From CAZDXB01 sp964509335 (GTDB lineage Bacteria; Bacteroidota; Ignavibacteria; Kapaibacteriales; UBA2268), in NCBI GenBank assembly GCA_964509335.1, contig CAZDXB010000010.1:1-64000 (forward strand): a DNA stretch of 64,000 bases, written 5' to 3'. How positions within the stretch are numbered: position 1 is the stretch's first letter; each line of letters opens with the position of its first letter. The position numbers and the translations under genes were made by a program. Shown here piece by piece: positions 61,727 to 64,000 of this stretch. Below the pieces are notes generated by a model. The model worked only from the letters and a program-made list of their open reading frames with translations. It did no database searches and was not told where the DNA came from.

Positions 61727-62608
61727 TTATTCAATATTCTGAATTTGCTCTCTAATCCGCTCCACTTCTTCTTTCATATAAACGACTTGTTTCTGTATTT
61801 CGGCGTCGTTGCATTTGGAACCGATAGTGTTTACTTCGCGGTGCATTTCCTGAAGCAGAAAATTCATCTTTTTGCCGACGGGTTCTTGTTTTCTCGACTT
61901 CAACATTTCGTTGAAAAACTTAACGTGCGAGAGCATTCTGACGCACTCCTCGGAAATGTCCAGCTTGTCGGCGAGTAGCGCTATTTCCATTTGCAAGCGC
62001 TGTTCGTCGATTTCCTCCGTTTCGAAAAGTTGCGCTATCTTCATTCTTAACTTTTCTCGCTCTTCAGGTATTTTATTAACGCCTAAAGCGTCCACTTCTT
62101 CAACCTTATTTTTTATTTTCCTAACTCTCGCCGTCAAATCCTTGGCTATTCTTCTGCCTTCGTTCTTTCGCATATTATCCAAAGAAGTCAAGGCTTTGTT
62201 CAAAGCGGACTTCACGGGCCTCCACTCAATTTCCGACGCTTCGTCGTCTTTTCTCTCGTAAAAATCGCCTGAAAACTCAAGCAGATGATCGATTTTAACG
62301 GCTTCTCTAAGTTTTAATTTACTCTTAAGATTTTTCAAATCTTCAAAGCATCTCTTCGCCGCTGCGTAATTCAACTTTAACGGGAAAGCGCCTTCTTCGT
62401 AATCTATCGTCGCGCTAATAAAAACCGAACCTCTTTCCAGCTTATTGCCAATCATATCCCTGATGTCAAATTCCCGATGCGATAAAGATCTAGGAATCTT
62501 GCAATTGATATCTAGGTATCTTCCGTTAAGGCTTTTCAATTCTACCGTCGCCGAGACTCCTTTTTCCTTAGTTTGGACTCTGCTATATCCTGTCATACTT
62601 TTAATCAT
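61727..62608 (-). CDS. yicC: YicC/YloC family endoribonuclease
   Basis: A 293-residue protein. I place the start at 62608 (MIKSMTGYSRVQ), the conserved family N-terminus; a longer in-frame start at 62644 adds 12 residues not found in homologues. GVSATVELKSLNGRYLDINCKIP and the C-terminal KMNFLLQEMHREVNTIGSKCNDAEI are family signatures. YicC-type proteins act in RNA turnover. It lies 61 bases after the gamma-carbonic-anhydrase-like gene and 8 before guaA. Confidence 0.95.
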   Translation of the reverse strand: MIKSMTGYSRVQTKEKGVSATVELKSLNGRYLDINCKIPRSLSHREFDIRDMIGNKLERGSVFISATIDYEEGAFPLKLNYAAAKRCFEDLKNLKSKLKLREAVKIDHLLEFSGDFYERKDDEASEIEWRPVKSALNKALTSLDNMRKNEGRRIAKDLTARVRKIKNKVEEVDALGVNKIPEEREKLRMKIAQLFETEEIDEQRLQMEIALLADKLDISEECVRMLSHVKFFNEMLKSRKQEPVGKKMNFLLQEMHREVNTIGSKCNDAEIQKQVVYMKEEVERIREQIQNIE

Positions 62609-62669
62609 AACGCTTCGTCTTTTTGTTAGTAAATAAAAACGCAAAGATAGCTAATTTTTAACTTTTAAC

Positions 62670-63212
62670 CTATAGCTCTTGATTTCTATATTGGGAGCTA
62701 TAATTCACGTAATTAACCGAATGACGCGTAATTGCCTGCAATTCCTCGTTTGTTAAATCGCGGACGACTTTCGCGGGAATTCCCGCTACCAACTTGCCGT
62801 TGGGAACGGTAAATCCTTCCTTAACGACCGCCCCCGCGGCTACAATAGAGTAGGAGCGAACTTGGGCGCCGTCTATAATTGTCGCGCTCGCGCCTATCAA
62901 GCAATTGTCGGCTATCGTCGCCCCGTGCAGGGTCGCCGAATGCCCAACAGTTACTTTCTTACCTATCGTCAGAGGGAATTTCTTCCGCGTTACGTGAAGC
63001 ATACACAAATCCTGAATATTCGTCTGCTTCCCGATTCTAATATAATTGACGTCGCCGCGAATAACCGAGTTGAACCAAACCGAGCAATCCTCGTCAATCT
63101 CGACGTCGCCGATTATTCTAACGCCTTCGGCTAAAAACGCCGACGGATGAATTTTAGGCTCTTTGCCCTTAAAAGCTATTAAACTGCCGCTCTTTCCGGT
63201 TTCTATTTTCAT
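62670..63212 (-). CDS. Gamma-carbonic-anhydrase-like left-handed beta-helix protein
   Basis: A 180-residue hexapeptide-repeat protein of the YrdA/CaiE group. Metal-ligand positions are present as His73 (MLHVT), His91 and His96 (VGHSATLHGATI), spaced as in gamma carbonic anhydrases; INxxSVWFNSVIRGD precedes them. Many members lack carbonic anhydrase activity, so the activity is unproven. It lies 25 bases after a PQQ-type propeller gene. Confidence 0.9.
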   Translation of the reverse strand: MKIETGKSGSLIAFKGKEPKIHPSAFLAEGVRIIGDVEIDEDCSVWFNSVIRGDVNYIRIGKQTNIQDLCMLHVTRKKFPLTIGKKVTVGHSATLHGATIADNCLIGASATIIDGAQVRSYSIVAAGAVVKEGFTVPNGKLVAGIPAKVVRDLTNEELQAITRHSVNYVNYSSQYRNQEL

Positions 63213-63237
63213 ATCTAAAAAATGATTTATTTAACAT

Positions 63238-64000
63238 CTACCAAGGGATTACTTTATTCATTGGCGTTTCGTCCAACCTTAAAACTCCAAATCTTTCGGT
63301 TAGAGGAAAAAGAATATTCGGTCCCGGAGACGCTGCCGGTCGCAACCGCAAAGGCGGAGCTTCCGACAAAGACATCATCCTTCTTACGTCGCCCCTTTTG
63401 CTTAAAAAAAACAATCCGTAAGCGGCGTCGCTCGCTCCGCAAAACGAAATTTCATTTTCGCCTATCATCACGGGCGAAGGAACGGCGGCTTCAAAACTTT
63501 TGTCCCAAATCTTCTCGCCCTTTTTGTTCAGCTTTATTATCTGACTGATAGGCGTTCCAAAACCAGAGTTATAAGCGACAACGTATAAATCCCCGTTCTC
63601 GGCGGCGGAAATAAATCTAGGCATTTGAGCGAAACCTTTCTTCCAAATAAGTTCTCCCGACAAATCCAAAGCGTATAAAGCCGGGAACTTTTCGCCGCCT
63701 TTATACTCGACGCCCGAAAAATATATCCGCTTGGAGTTTATTATCGGCGGTTTGACTATTCGCGCGCCCTCAAAACTTTTCCTCCAAATCTCTTCGCCTT
63801 TGGAGTTGATATAAAGCAAAGTATCCGTTTCGCCGTATAAATTGTGCGTCAGCGGAAGAACGACATTCTCGCCGTTATAAGAAGGAAAATAAGAAAGAAT
63901 CGACATATCTTTATTCATCCCCCAAAGTCGCTCGCCTTCGAACGAATACATAGCGATTACTCCGTCGGTTGAAGCCGCTATAATTCCGTCGTTCAAAGCC
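63238..64000 (-). CDS. PQQ-like beta-propeller protein (5' end outside the window)
   Basis: The frame is open to the window edge, so the N-terminus is missing; at least 253 residues are visible. It consists of repeats of about 40 residues with GExIWRK/GELIWKK/GEKIWDK turns, the Trp-docking blades of PQQ-like propellers (EGERLWGM, KGEEIWRK, SGELIWKK, KGEKIWDK). There are no visible catalytic residues of PQQ dehydrogenases, so a structural or assembly role like BamB is as likely. It is upstream of the gamma-carbonic-anhydrase-like gene on the same strand. Confidence 0.75.
   Translation of the reverse strand, partial: ALNDGIIAASTDGVIAMYSFEGERLWGMNKDMSILSYFPSYNGENVVLPLTHNLYGETDTLLYINSKGEEIWRKSFEGARIVKPPIINSKRIYFSGVEYKGGEKFPALYALDLSGELIWKKGFAQMPRFISAAENGDLYVVAYNSGFGTPISQIIKLNKKGEKIWDKSFEAAVPSPVMIGENEISFCGASDAAYGLFFLSKRGDVRRMMSLSEAPPLRLRPAASPGPNILFPLTERFGVLRLDETPMNKVIPW

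Overview
The window looks like a chromosomal piece of a Gram-negative bacterium of the FCB group, most like Bacteroidota, Ignavibacteria or Kapabacteria. The evidence is a type IX secretion sorting domain (56964-57530), a TonB-dependent receptor with an N-terminal carboxypeptidase-regulatory-like domain (2161-4506), a DUF3467 protein, several outer-membrane barrel candidates and a housekeeping block nusA-infB-rbfA-truB-ribF-rpsO-pnp. This placement is inference; there is no rRNA or tRNA gene in the window to settle it.

Layout. 75-13165: dapB, a DUF1573 protein, a decayed catalase gene, a TonB receptor, a repeat island, a YqiA-like esterase, an orphan nuoF, a DUF885 lipoprotein with a PEBP protein, an outer-membrane protein, rlpA, a TPR protein and a DUF3467 protein. 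13293-21182: a GH57 glucan branching enzyme, a flippase, UDP-galactopyranose mutase, a HAD-UbiA fusion, DprE1 and DprE2. Together these would supply galactofuranose and polyprenyl-phosphate-linked D-arabinofuranose donors. 21183-30754 (minus strand): the translation and RNA-decay block. 30908-43530: acyl-CoA metabolism, with a carboxyltransferase, a DUF6125 protein, a solo DNA methyltransferase, the fused B12-dependent mutase IcmF, two acyl-CoA dehydrogenases, and an archaeal-type HMG-CoA synthase / thiolase / DUF35 set. 43736-45584: a compact AT-rich type II restriction-modification pair. 45684-55184: a flavodiiron protein, a phytoene-desaturase-like enzyme, a BtuB-like receptor, a patatin, a CNNM/CBS transporter and an APC permease with UspA domains. 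55264-57530: a cysteine-rich secreted protein, a barrel protein and a mini T9SS protein. 57565-60005: a relic of a second permease, then an AT-rich two-gene cassette (bidomain dCTP deaminase plus a GNAT-ASCH fusion). 60177-64000: guaA, yicC, a gamma-carbonic-anhydrase-like protein and a truncated PQQ-type propeller.

Three things stand out. (1) Intergenic gaps carry families of short perfect palindromes whose arms change together between copies, so the hairpin and not the sequence is kept; one copy also serves as the pnp terminator. (2) Several genes have been shortened: a catalase lacking its haem-binding core, a T9SS protein reduced to half an ASPIC/UnbV domain plus its sorting tail, and a permease remnant. 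(3) The dCTP deaminase / GNAT-ASCH cassette is the best candidate for an undescribed system; both genes act or may act on nucleotides and the segment is compositionally foreign.
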